This document shows, in pieces, positions 9,922-18,746 of a stretch of DNA of 64,000 nucleotides (the stretch's first letter is position 1; each line of letters opens with the position of its first letter). The notes beneath the pieces were generated by a model that saw only the letters and a program-made list of their open reading frames with translations, did not search any database and had not been told where the DNA came from. Position numbers and translations under genes: made by a program. The stretch comes from Phytophthora sp. 'mugwort' (lineage: Eukaryota; Oomycota; Peronosporomycetes; Peronosporales; Peronosporaceae). The stretch spans positions 3,038,001-3,102,000 of the forward strand of contig JAUCEF010000012.1 of the NCBI GenBank assembly GCA_033558025.1. Reading direction: 5' to 3'.

Positions 9922-11133
9922 TTACGTTAAGAGTGGCTCCAATTCGGCAGTGATATTAGCAGTCACCGCCAGCCTCACCACAGCGCCCATTAGCGTGTCT
10001 AGATTCTGCCAGTCGTCAGCCAACGTAAGTTTCTTCTGCATTTGCGCGAGCTCCCGGAGATCGTCTGTATCCGCTGTTTGCTCTACGAAATCGTACTTCG
10101 CTACGTGGAATCCCGCCACATCTCGCAACTCACCAGCAAGGGCCGGCGCCAACTTCGCCGTCAGCAACTCGTGCAATCCGTCAAACTCGAACAAGTTCGA
10201 GGTTCCCACCGCCACGCCGTCCATGACAGGCATCGGCCTCGTCACGTTAACGTCGCTTCCATTTGCGCGTTCCTCGAGGTATTTCTCGAGTACAACGTGG
10301 CCCACCGCCTCGTCCAGTGGCATCTGGTGAAGTCTCAGGTCATTCTGCTCCACCATCTGGACGATCTTTTGTTCTAGATAATCGACGAACGGATGTCCTG
10401 GCGGCGCCTGCATGACGTGCAGCCCCATCCTAAACGTCGTCCTCGTTCCTCTCGTTTGGCTGGCTACCACCAACTCGTCCTGTAAGTCCACGCCGATGCC
10501 TCTCAACAGGAACGTGTTGAAATCCGAGAAGGCCACGCCTCCGTGCTTCTTGAGTGCGCGCAGCATGAGCAGCACCTCGACAATACGCCGTCTCTCCTGT
10601 CGATTCAGTGCTGGCTGCACGGCGTCGAACGACACGGGCGGCAGCACCTGGTGCAGTCCCAAGTGGCGCTGGCACTGAGTATACCAGACACCACGTGGCA
10701 TCTCCAGGTAGTGGAGCATCATCATGTCAGGTCTGAGTACACGTCGCGCGGCCTGCAGAGCCGCAAACTGTAGATATGTGAACTGTTCCCTGTCTGTCTC
10801 CGGCTCTCCGTCCTGGACTGGGACAGCGTCTAGAGCGGCGTTCACGAAGTGCACGAGACGTAAGTTACGCGTGTTTTTAGGCTTCTTTGGCGCGCCGCAT
10901 CGCGTCTGCAGCGCGCGGAGGGCATCAGCGCGTAGGAACTCGCGGCTGGCGACTGCAAGACACGCTGGTACGGCCGCGACGTACGGGATCGCGGGAACAA
11001 CGCGACGCTCAAAGGACGTCACGCGCTGGAAGTTTAAAGTCGTGAAGTTGTACACAAGCAACGGCACAAACACGAAGAAGAAGACCAAGAGGAAGAGCAC
11101 TGACCGCAGACTTGTGCGGGGCAACGTCGGCAT
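9922..11133 (-). CDS. Type II membrane glycosyltransferase-like protein (GT32-like)
   Basis: An intact 403-residue protein with a short basic N-terminus and one membrane anchor (residues about 9-30, LRSVLFLLVFFFVFVPLLVYNF region), then a lumenal domain, the layout of Golgi glycosyltransferases. The domain has the outline of the DXD-type sugar transferases: an early PDMMMLHYLEMPRGVWYTQC segment and MLRALKKHGGVAFSDFNTFL where family members have GGIYxDxD. Here the acidic motif is reduced to SDF, so catalysis is uncertain. One N-glycosylation sequon (NVT) follows NGS in the middle of the protein. Function and substrate cannot be named from sequence alone; it could be an inactive relative. It is a single uninterrupted exon and is the only host-like gene between the GH28 pair and the Harbinger remnant. 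I am sure of the ORF, less sure of the family. Confidence 0.7.
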   Translation of the reverse strand: MPTLPRTSLRSVLFLLVFFFVFVPLLVYNFTTLNFQRVTSFERRVVPAIPYVAAVPACLAVASREFLRADALRALQTRCGAPKKPKNTRNLRLVHFVNAALDAVPVQDGEPETDREQFTYLQFAALQAARRVLRPDMMMLHYLEMPRGVWYTQCQRHLGLHQVLPPVSFDAVQPALNRQERRRIVEVLLMLRALKKHGGVAFSDFNTFLLRGIGVDLQDELVVASQTRGTRTTFRMGLHVMQAPPGHPFVDYLEQKIVQMVEQNDLRLHQMPLDEAVGHVVLEKYLEERANGSDVNVTRPMPVMDGVAVGTSNLFEFDGLHELLTAKLAPALAGELRDVAGFHVAKYDFVEQTADTDDLRELAQMQKKLTLADDWQNLDTLMGAVVRLAVTANITAELEPLLT

Positions 11134-11240
11134 GGCTGAGGAAAGTTTGTACCAAATACTGAAACAAGAGAGATTATGACGCTTTTCCGACCGTACTTAA
11201 TCGGGAAACTTACAAATTTGATTTAATTTTAATCCATGCG

Positions 11241-11400
11241 TGCACAAAAGTCAAGTGTAAGATATATAATTTGAGGACAGCAAAATTAAAAAAATATTTT
11301 ACTTTAGTTTATTTTATACATATTTTATAAGTAGTATTATTAACTTGGCCGTCCTCAAATTATATATCTTATTATTATTTTTATACTTGACTTTTGTGCG
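11241..11400. repeat. Palindromic AT-rich MITE-like element
   Basis: The left arm (11241-11281) and right arm (11351-11400) are inverted copies of each other: TGCACAAAAGTCAAGTG is matched by ACTTGACTTTTGTGC, and GATATATAATTTGAGGAC by GTCCTCAAATTATATATC. About 14 extra bases sit in the right arm. The middle is very AT-rich with no coding content. Long terminal inverted arms around a short non-coding core are the hallmark of a MITE or foldback element. Confidence 0.8.
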
Positions 11401-11676
11401 TTGTAGCTCCTATCCGCCTATATCTCAATATATCTCAACATATAATATATACTAGATAGTAAGATATATTGAGACAATTCGTCTATATTGATATATATAT
11501 ATATATATTATGTGCATGTTTGCAGTCGTGGTAATTGGCTTAGGCTGTGTTCGCCGATGATGCATATTATCATAAATGTATACTCAACGGCTAAATACGC
11601 TTCTGACATCGAGTCAGTTTAGTTGGAGTGTGTTCGTTGAAAAAACTTTTGAGCTCGAAGAGTCGCATTCAACGAG

Positions 11677-12849
11677 ATGGCCGACGCTAGCGATGACGAA
11701 GCTGACGCCATGGCAAGCGTGTGCATGCTCTACGTTATGCTCACCAAGCTAAGACAGCTCGTTGCTAGCGGCAACCCGGATCCGAGTGTGCGTGTCCCAC
11801 GTCTGCAAGCAGCATTAGCAGAAGCAGACCGCCCGTTCAACCAGATGTACTGCAACCGCCACCAGAAGGTTTTCGCGATAACTATCGCGTTAATCATCAC
11901 GTGTTTGAGTCTCTGGTTGAGATCTGCAACGCCCAGATCACGGAGCCCGTCAGAAGCAAGCGAAAGCTTCTCGGCGTCACGTTGGACTGGCTGGCAACGG
12001 GATCATCTGTCCGCGCTCAAGAAGACAAGTTCAAGATCGCCTAGTCAACGCGCTACAAATACCGCCCTCTAGGCATGAAGGCTATTATCGGTTCTCTTCA
12101 GCACCTCATTAGCCTGTCTTCGGAGGTCTGCCCTGAATTTGCTTTGTGGTTTCCTCACTTTAACCAAGCATTAAGCGCAATCGATGGCGTTCATTTCAGC
12201 TTCAAGTCGCCGAAAAAGATGCCAGTCGATTTCGCTCTCGTAAGGTAACTACCACAACTAACGTGTTGATTTGCTAGTGACTGGAACTTGCAAGTTACGT
12301 TCGTCTATGCTGGTGTGGAGGGGAGCGCGCATGATTCATCGGTGCTTTCGTTTAGTGGATTCATGGCTAGTGTTCCGGCAAACTACTACGTCCTTGCAGA
12401 CGCTGGGTACGCTCTGACAGAACAAGTTCTCACACCCTACAGAGGTGTTCGCTACCATTTGCTAGAGTAGGGTCCAAGATGCAAGCGACCACAACATTCC
12501 AAAGCGTTCTTCAATTGAAGCACGCTAAAGCGCGCAACGTCGTTATGCGCTTAATTGGGGTACTCAAGCGCCGATTTCGGGCACTTCGGCATGTCAATGA
12601 GCGTGAGTAGGTTGTGGAGAAAGCCACAATTTTTGCTTGTTGCTGTCTTCACAACTTTATTCGTCGGTGGATTCTGCCGACACTGGTGATGACTTTGCAG
12701 GCGAGTCCGAACTAACCTACGATGACGACGTTATCCCGTTTGACTTTGAGACCGGGACATCATGGCGCGATTACATGGCTAATCAAATGTGGATTGAGTA
12801 TGAAGGCTTCCAGTCAATGTCTGCAACCAATGTCAGCGACCAGGGCTAA
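11677..12849 (+). pseudogene. PIF/Harbinger DDE transposase (DDE_Tnp_4 type), degraded
   Basis: Pieces in several frames follow the expected order. An N-terminal helical region (KLRQLVASGNPDPSVRVP) is followed by SKRKLLGVTLDWLATGSSVR, then ALSAIDGVHFSFKSP with the first catalytic Asp, FVYAGVEGSAHDSSVL, ANYYVLADAGYALTEQVL with the second Asp, and NVVMRLIGVLKRRFRAL near 12540, where the family's catalytic Glu (NVVER) is replaced by Met. An acidic C-terminal piece (12637-12849) closes the protein. Stops and frameshifts (for example after LLE at 12470) and the lost Glu mean it cannot catalyse transposition. Confidence 0.8.
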
Positions 12850-12950
12850 GTGAGAGCCATGTAAGGCATGTTCGGTTAATACTAAATGAAGAAATTGACA
12901 CAATGCTCTCGATACGGTCGAACCTACACGTGCAAACTCAATGTCAGACC

Positions 12951-13600
12951 TCACGGTGAGTCCTCCCCTGTCTCGTTAATGGCAGCGTTCTCTGCGCCAA
13001 CGCGGGCATTAATCTGCTTCGAGCGCTTCTTAAACAACTTCTCACTTGCCTTGCACATAGCTATGAAAGCCTCCAGTGCTCGATCGTTGGCGATCACTGA
13101 GGCTGAAGCTGCAACGGAGGCCTTGGCTCTCCCATCCCGGAGCCTCTTCAACTTGTTTGTACGTTGCTGGTGACTCGCTGGTAGTTCACGATCCGTGGTA
13201 CTGGATGAGGCTGAGCTGCTTGCCGCGACAGTCACCACTGGGGCAGCTGCTGGCTCCGATCCGTGATCGAGATCACCCGCGTCAAAGTCCCTAATAGAAC
13301 CCCCTTCCTCCCTTGTTGCGACAGCGTCACCAGCGAGGAGTGCGCAAACGTCCGCATACACGAATCCAGTCTTCTGAAGCTGTCGATAGGTGCACTGAGT
13401 GTTCACGTCAGCAGTTTGAATTAGCTCGCTCCAACGCTGGTGTCCAGCAGCACTCGGTTTGGCCCTGGTTCGACGCCAGCCCCACTAAGGTTGCTTGTGA
13501 AGCGGTACGTCTTGTACTGCGCCATTAAACGCTGATACTTTGACTGGCACTTCCCTGTTTCAGTACATCGTCAGCGCAGTGATGCAAGCCAAAGATCGCT
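12951..13600 (-). pseudogene. Harbinger accessory Myb/SANT-like DNA-binding protein, degraded
   Basis: On the minus strand KCQSKYQRLMAQYKTYRFTS near 13530 resembles the last helix of the Myb/SANT-like domain typical of Harbinger accessory proteins, which help bring the transposase to the nucleus and the transposon ends. After a frame change an open stretch (12951-13406) follows, with an Ala/Ser-rich linker and a helical end (EAFIAMCKASEKLFKKRSKQ). It faces the transposase tail-to-tail with about 100 bp between. A stop in the early part and a frameshift make it a pseudogene. Confidence 0.6.
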
Positions 13601-14048
13601 AGAGAACAAAGTACATGACAAGCCTTGCATATCACGATCATACCGAGCCTTCATCGCGCGTCGTCAATGCTGTGCCACGCCTTCTTCTTTAAGCCCTTCC
13701 CGGACATACCCCCTCGGGCTGCGAGCACAGGAGTGCTTATTCATGTCCAGGTCCCACATAAACTTCATAGCTTGCAATCTTCCTGCTGTTCAAACTTGCG
13801 ATCTTCGTGCTGATCTGCTCTTTGTCGAATGGTCGCGCGGTGATCACCACAGAGTATCAGTTCGGCTCCCTCAGAAGACCGAAAAGGCCATTCTGAGAAA
13901 CGCATATTATGTGGAGATAATGCACATTGAAAGACGACGTATTCGTTGAACATAATACGCATTTTGTGGCAGATAATACGTATTATCTGCTCAACGAACA
14001 CGCCTATATATCTCAATATATCTTAATATAGACGGATTGTGCTGGAAA

Positions 14049-14101
14049 ATAAACTATTATCTCTATCTTCTAGTTATAAATAGAATATAGAGATAATAGA
14101 T
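14049..14101. repeat. Short AT-rich inverted repeat
   Basis: CTATTATCTCTAT and ATAGAGATAATAG flank a 27-bp AT-rich spacer, forming a hairpin next to the right end of the Harbinger element. It may be a short MITE relic. No coding content. Confidence 0.5.
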
Positions 14102-14109
14102 ATTTATCC

Positions 14110-14670
14110 GTTTTGAAAAAATGTTAAAGTTGAGCTTATCTTCACGCACAATCCGAGATAAAGGTGACGAAAGAAATTGGCTACCTAATTACCGATCCCA
14201 ATCTGCCGGTACAATGTGCCATAACGGTTTGTGAAAAGTAGCGAGTGTCTTGCCAACCACGATGCTATATTTTATCAAGCTGTGTATGATAGATATTTAA
14301 TCCGCGCGAAAAGCTTGGAGACTACTATTACTATACAGAATCCAGAGACATAACTTTTTTTCCGTGAGGTAAACGTCGATTGCAATCATTTCCTTCTGTT
14401 AACCCCTTGAAGCCCGACGTTGTTGTTAACATCATGCGCAAAGAACCACAAAAATTTCACATGGAGATGCTACAACATGTTGGAATAGAGGTGGCTCGGA
14501 AATTTCGGTTTCAATATAAATTTCAAGATGTAAGGTCGGATTTACGAGAAAGGACGATGTACCTTTTTACTATCAAGTACAGGGCTAGGCTAGGCAGGAG
14601 AAAGAGAAAGATTCGTTGGGTTTTGCGCACAAATCAGGGTGGTCCCTCTCATATCAATACGGTGGAGTAA
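14110..14670. other. Interval with no recognised gene
   Basis: A 96-codon open frame at 14380-14670 (plus) has no recognisable motif. A short string, GATGCTACAACATGTT, occurs at about 14467 and again at 18452, on both sides of the piggyBac region and in the same orientation, so it is not a simple terminal inverted repeat. I see nothing else. Confidence 0.3.
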
Positions 14671-14679
14671 GGTGTTTGA

Positions 14680-15387
14680 ATGGCCGCCACGCGGCGGGGT
14701 CACTCATTTTCAGAAAACGGGAGAAAACGGAAGACCTACCAGATCTACCAGAACACGAAGAATGGAAACACAGCGCACGACGAGCCGCCAAAGCAGGGAA
14801 CTGTATGCGATGCTGGAGGGCTCTCCCCTGCGGAGCGTCAACGGGTGTTGGATGAATGCCGATCCGGCACATCGAAATCGCGGGGAGCAGTGCAAGTGCG
14901 GGCATGGGGCATTCTCTCCGACCTGGGCCGATGGGGAAAACCCAGGGTACGCGCGCAGAGAAGCGCCGAGCTGAAGGCATGGAACGAAAAGCTACGCGTG
15001 GCACTGAAGCGAGGAGAAGCGGGAAGAAGAAGGCCACCGCTTGTGAAAGGGCGACGGAGGATGCTGAAGACGAAGCAGCCGACGAGAAAGCGGATGTTAT
15101 GGAAGAACCAACCGCCACTAAAGGTGGGCTCCTCCAACTACAAAACAATCGACTGCAAAACCTACAGCAACAAGGCCGGCAACAAGCGGCCACGTCCAGC
15201 CGCGTTGCCAAAACCGGCAGCGCGGCGGAAGGCCAAGGAAAAGAAGGAAGCTACTGCTGAGAAGGCTGCAGCAACGCGCGTTCCAGCGCGGAAGGCAGCG
15301 CGGGAGTCGACAGAAGCCGAAGAAGCGCGTGGGATGCAAGCGCGGGCTGCGGCTCTTTTGTGCGTGGAGGCGCAGAAGAACAAATGA
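14680..15387 (+). CDS. Basic Lys/Arg/Ala-rich ORF upstream of the piggyBac remnant
   Basis: An open frame of 235 codons, starting at the ATG at 14680. The product is strongly basic and rich in Lys, Arg and Ala, with runs such as KPAARRKAKEKKEATAEK at the C-terminal side. No fold or family is recognised. It lies 65 bp upstream of the first piggyBac-like segment on the same strand, so it could be the disordered N-terminal part of that transposase or a neighbouring unrelated frame. The composition would also suit a low-complexity chance ORF in GC-rich DNA. No initiator-like element was seen. Low confidence that it is a real gene. Confidence 0.3.
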   Translation: MAATRRGHSFSENGRKRKTYQIYQNTKNGNTAHDEPPKQGTVCDAGGLSPAERQRVLDECRSGTSKSRGAVQVRAWGILSDLGRWGKPRVRAQRSAELKAWNEKLRVALKRGEAGRRRPPLVKGRRRMLKTKQPTRKRMLWKNQPPLKVGSSNYKTIDCKTYSNKAGNKRPRPAALPKPAARRKAKEKKEATAEKAAATRVPARKAARESTEAEEARGMQARAAALLCVEAQKNK

Positions 15388-16828
15388 AAGGGGAAGACGT
15401 CTTCCCAAACTCCTCAGAGGTCACAGAAGAAGCGGCGCTCCGCTGACTCTCCATGTCTCCTGCTAGCTCCGATAGCGATGGATTCCTGACTACGGTAGCG
15501 ACAACGATGTTGGTGGAACCTGTTGAAGACAATGCGAAAGACAATGCAGATAGCAGGTACGATCTAAATGAGCTCCTTGATTTCTACAACATGTTGGGCG
15601 TGGTTGATGCTGTATCTAACAACATTTCTGCAATGTGTGGAAATGCTAGGGTATGTGCAGCCGGAATCGTGCCAAGCGCTCGAGATGTGAACATCGTGTT
15701 GCCGGGCGCCCTTCGCGCTGATATATTCGAACCCATGGATTCTAATGGCGAAGCTGTTTCCGGAGTTGATGGTGATTAGAGCGATGGCGAGGGACCTCAC
15801 GATGAGGAGCCGGAAGAGGTTGACATCGTGGTCAAGTTAGGAGACGACCCAGTCCTGACTCCTAACAGTGATTCTCTTGACGATGAGGGCGATATGGAGT
15901 TGTCTTTCACACGTGCTGGTCCCCCGGTCGAGGTGATTCACAGAGAAGACGCGCTTCGCTTCGGCATCGCGAGTGTGCGTGCGATGCGCCAAGGTGGCTG
16001 GGAAGCAGGTTTGTTTCTCCGTGTTGTGCCTACAACATGTTCGCGATGGGATCATGTTTATACAAACAACATGCTTGTTTTCCAGACCCTTCCTTCCAAG
16101 GTCCCCCCAGATAACCGCTACCCCGAGTTATATGGTGGCTACTATGGGCCGTCTGCTGTTGTGCTGTCTTGGGTGGACAGCCCTATTGATCTCTTTCTTT
16201 AGCGTCGCAGCATGTGGAAGAAAGTGGCAGCAGAGACTAGCCGTTACCACACACAGCACATCGCGGAGCGCCGACAGTCTGTTCGAAAAGCAGAAACAAT
16301 CAAAACGACGCAGTAAGGAGCGCATCATGGAGGCCGAGACAAATAAACCAGAAGTGTAACTGGAGGAAATGCTTGTATGTATTGACTTGCTTGTGGCCCC
16401 GATGTTAGCACAACATACGAGGAAATTCCGAGACCACTGGAAGGCAACATCAAGCGGCGCTGTACCAGGAGGTACCTTCGGACGCTTCATGGCGAGAAAC
16501 CGGTTCCAGCACATTCTCCAGAACCTCCACTTCACAAACAATGCAAGCCTCAAGTCAGAAACCGATCGAGCGTGGAAGGTGCGAAGCGCGATGGACACGT
16601 TACAAATCAAGTTCCTGCGTGGCTACACGATGTCTCCGGTGCTGGCCTTTGCGAGGCCATTATTCCGTCGCGCAGCCGCTACAACCCAACACGTCAATAT
16701 CTAAAGGATAAGCCGCATAAGTGGGGGCTAAGCTGTTTATGGCTTGCTGCGCAGAGACAGCGTATTGCCTACGGCACGTACCTGTGCTGATGGGGATGCT
16801 GCGTGTAGTGCATGTTATTGTTTTTCCA

Positions 16829-16962
16829 CATGTGCGCTCTCATGAGAGCGCACATGTCCGGCGCTTCTCTGTCACTTCGGTTGAAAAACCGATGCGGCTA
16901 TTGCGAACCGTCCTTGCTAGCCGCATCGGTTTTCCAACCGAAGTGACGGAGAAGCACCGGTC
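16829..16962. repeat. Two adjacent hairpins inside the piggyBac remnant
   Basis: A perfect 30-bp palindrome centred near 16843 (ACATGTGCGCTCTCA / TGAGAGCGCACATGT) is followed directly by a long quasi-palindrome. Its arms (about 16861-16900 and 16920-16960) read GCTTCTCTGTCACTTCGGTT and, in complement, AACCGAAGTGACGGAGAAGC, with a loop of about 20 bp. The right arm reads as genuine transposase (IGFPTEVTEKHRS), so the left arm is its inverted copy. Confidence 0.85.
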
Positions 16963-17261
16963 TTGGCCTGCAGCCATTACACGCTGCCCTACTCGATTTG
17001 CATAACAAAAATAGCTGATCAGAGCTGATGGGCTTGGCCTCGTGGGATAACAAGTCCGTTCAGCTCTCGGAAACCGGCGGTAGCAGACATGCGGTACGCT
17101 ACAACTGTTATGCGCTTGCGTTCAGCGCATGCTGAGTGTCTATTGTTTTTGAATGTGCACTTGACAGAGCGACGCCTGCCTGGAGGCGCATGCGGGGTTG
17201 TGCCCTACCCATCCGTCGTGGACAATTACCAGCGCTGGATGGGTGGGGTTGACGTGCATGA

Positions 17262-17300
17262 CTAATTGGAGACGCAATTAGTCATGCACGCCAAGCTACT
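17262..17300. repeat. Hairpin inside the piggyBac remnant
   Basis: CGTGCATGACTAATT and AATTAGTCATGCACG are perfect 15-bp inverted arms around an 8-bp spacer. The left arm is transposase coding sequence (DVHD followed by a stop), so the right arm is an inverted copy of it. Confidence 0.85.
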
Positions 17301-18109
17301 CGCTCAACTTCCGTGAGCTTTAAAAAATTACTATAAGTCATTTTTATGGGCCTCGTAGATATGGCGATTACGAACGCCTTCATTGTGTTCCGCAAGGCAA
17401 AAACGTAGCGGACGAACCATCATCTGGCCACGGTCAATTTAGGAAGATTTGCAGGCCCAGCTTTTTTCGGTCAATATCCGATCTCCTTAAAGGAGATATG
17501 TTTTCCCCGGATACGGGGATCTCCGGCCAAGTGATGATCGGCACGGCTCGCGAGAATACGGGCTGAGTGGGTGTCGCGAGACGCGGTTGATTCGCGACTG
17601 CTCAGTTCGTCGCCAGCATAAGTGCAAAGTCTGCAGCATCTTGAAGCGGATGAATGGGGAGAACAGGGCTATGAAGTGGTTCTGCGCGGCCTGTAGCGTT
17701 GGAAGGAAACGGTACGTCGTCGCACATCATCGCGTGAACTTTGATTATTTACTAACTGCGTTTTGATCAGCGTTTACCTATGCAATACGGTACGACCCCA
17801 CATGAAGGGGACCAATATGACCTGCCACTAGATTTGGCACATCACGTGGCAGGATGATAGCAAGCGGCCAAAGCTCAGGATCGGGCGCGATATTCAAATG
17901 CGCTCCACGGGTAGTGGTACGAAGGCGAGTCGCCAGCTCACGCGCCAGACCGACAACGAGGCGAGCACGGCGTGTGAAAGCGCGGTCGAAGGTAGTGAAC
18001 TGGATGCAACGCAGCAGAGGAGAGCGCAGCGGATGAAGACATGCATGGAGACACCAGCGATGACACGGCGGCCACGGGGACTAAGGGTTGTGCATGCAGA
18101 CAGCGATAG

Positions 18110-18375
18110 TTTGAGGGGAGGGGGGATACTGTAAGGAGTTGGCGGAGAGTTAGCTCGTGTGGCGGGCGTACGGTTGTACAATCACGGACTTTGGGTGCAT
18201 GTATGACTCTAGTTCTATCCATTGGAGTACATGAACCCATTTTTCGCTTTAGAAATAGTACTCTGCCTGGGTTTTGTTCAGCCCCGGATAAAATGGACGG
18301 ATTCAGATTGCTGATGCAACAATTTGCTCTGCAGTTCCACTGCGTCGGTGGGTCATATGTTGTTGCTAGCTGAGT
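18110..18375 (+). repeat. Possible 3' end of an LTR retroelement
   Basis: A purine tract (GAGGGGAGGGGGGATAC, to 18129) is followed by TGTAAGGAG, as a polypurine tract is by the start of an LTR. No partner LTR or pol sequence was found nearby, so this rests on the junction pattern only. Confidence 0.3.
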
Positions 18376-18746
18376 ATACTCCAAATTAATATGTCGTAGT
18401 GTACTTAATATGTCACTTACAAATATCTAGTATAACCTCGTTTGTACCATGTTGATGCTACAACATGTTTGGAAATTTTTGATAAGTACGAAATTTAGTT
18501 TGGGCATTGGGGGGGGGGGGAGTTATGTCACTAACACTGAAGCTTGTTAATCTCGAAGCAGTCAGTCCAGGTAGATTCGAAGACTGAAACTCAGAGGAAG
18601 GGCGTAGCGTAAAGGTCCGCCCCTGGGCTTGTGTAACCGAAAGTACGTTGCGAACCAGGTCTTGGAATCTTGCAGATAGCATGAGGACTTGGACGACGTA
18701 TGTTAATCGGCCTCATTCGTGATAGAATCCCAATCTGCATTTTAGC
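18376..18746. other. Interval with no recognised gene
   Basis: Contains a run of G near 18510-18521 and nothing recognisable. It is the downstream flank of the minus-strand gene at 18747-20881. Confidence 0.3.

Larger units (their letters stand above)
11540..14010. mobile_element. PIF/Harbinger-type DNA transposon, degraded
   Basis: The element has two convergent genes: a DDE transposase on the plus strand (11677-12849) and a Myb/SANT-like accessory protein on the minus strand (12951-13600), the two-gene layout of PIF/Harbinger. Candidate terminal inverted repeats are GTGTTCGCCGATGATGCATA near 11550 and its relaxed complement ATAATACGTATTATCTG...CGAACAC near 13970-14003. Both flanks also carry a similar CTATAT(AT)CTCAATATATC sequence in the same orientation (about 11417 and 14003). 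Target duplications were not resolved. Both genes are broken. Confidence 0.7.
15453..17760 (+). pseudogene. piggyBac-type transposase (DDE_Tnp_1_7), degraded
   Basis: Segments in successive frames follow piggyBac order. RYPELYGGYYGPSAVVL and SPIDLFL mark the N-terminal domain near 16120-16200. EAIIPSRSRYNPTRQYLKD and KWGAKLFMACCAETAYCL mark the first catalytic block near 16640-16770, where the family's catalytic Asp before the Glu is Cys here. IGFPTEVTEKHRS follows near 16930, NYQRWMGGVDVHD near 17225, and FMGLVDMAITNAFIVFRKAK near 17345. A zinc ribbon (CKVC...WFCAAC) lies near 17625-17690. Stops after GD (15778), LFL (16202) and VHD (17266), plus several frameshifts, inactivate it. Unusually, parts of the coding sequence are copied in inverted orientation next to themselves (16830-16960 and 17262-17300). 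Confidence 0.85.

Noticed and set aside
11677..12072. Intact 131-codon host gene
   Set aside because: Its second half is out of frame with the Harbinger transposase that continues in another frame; it is the broken start of that transposase.
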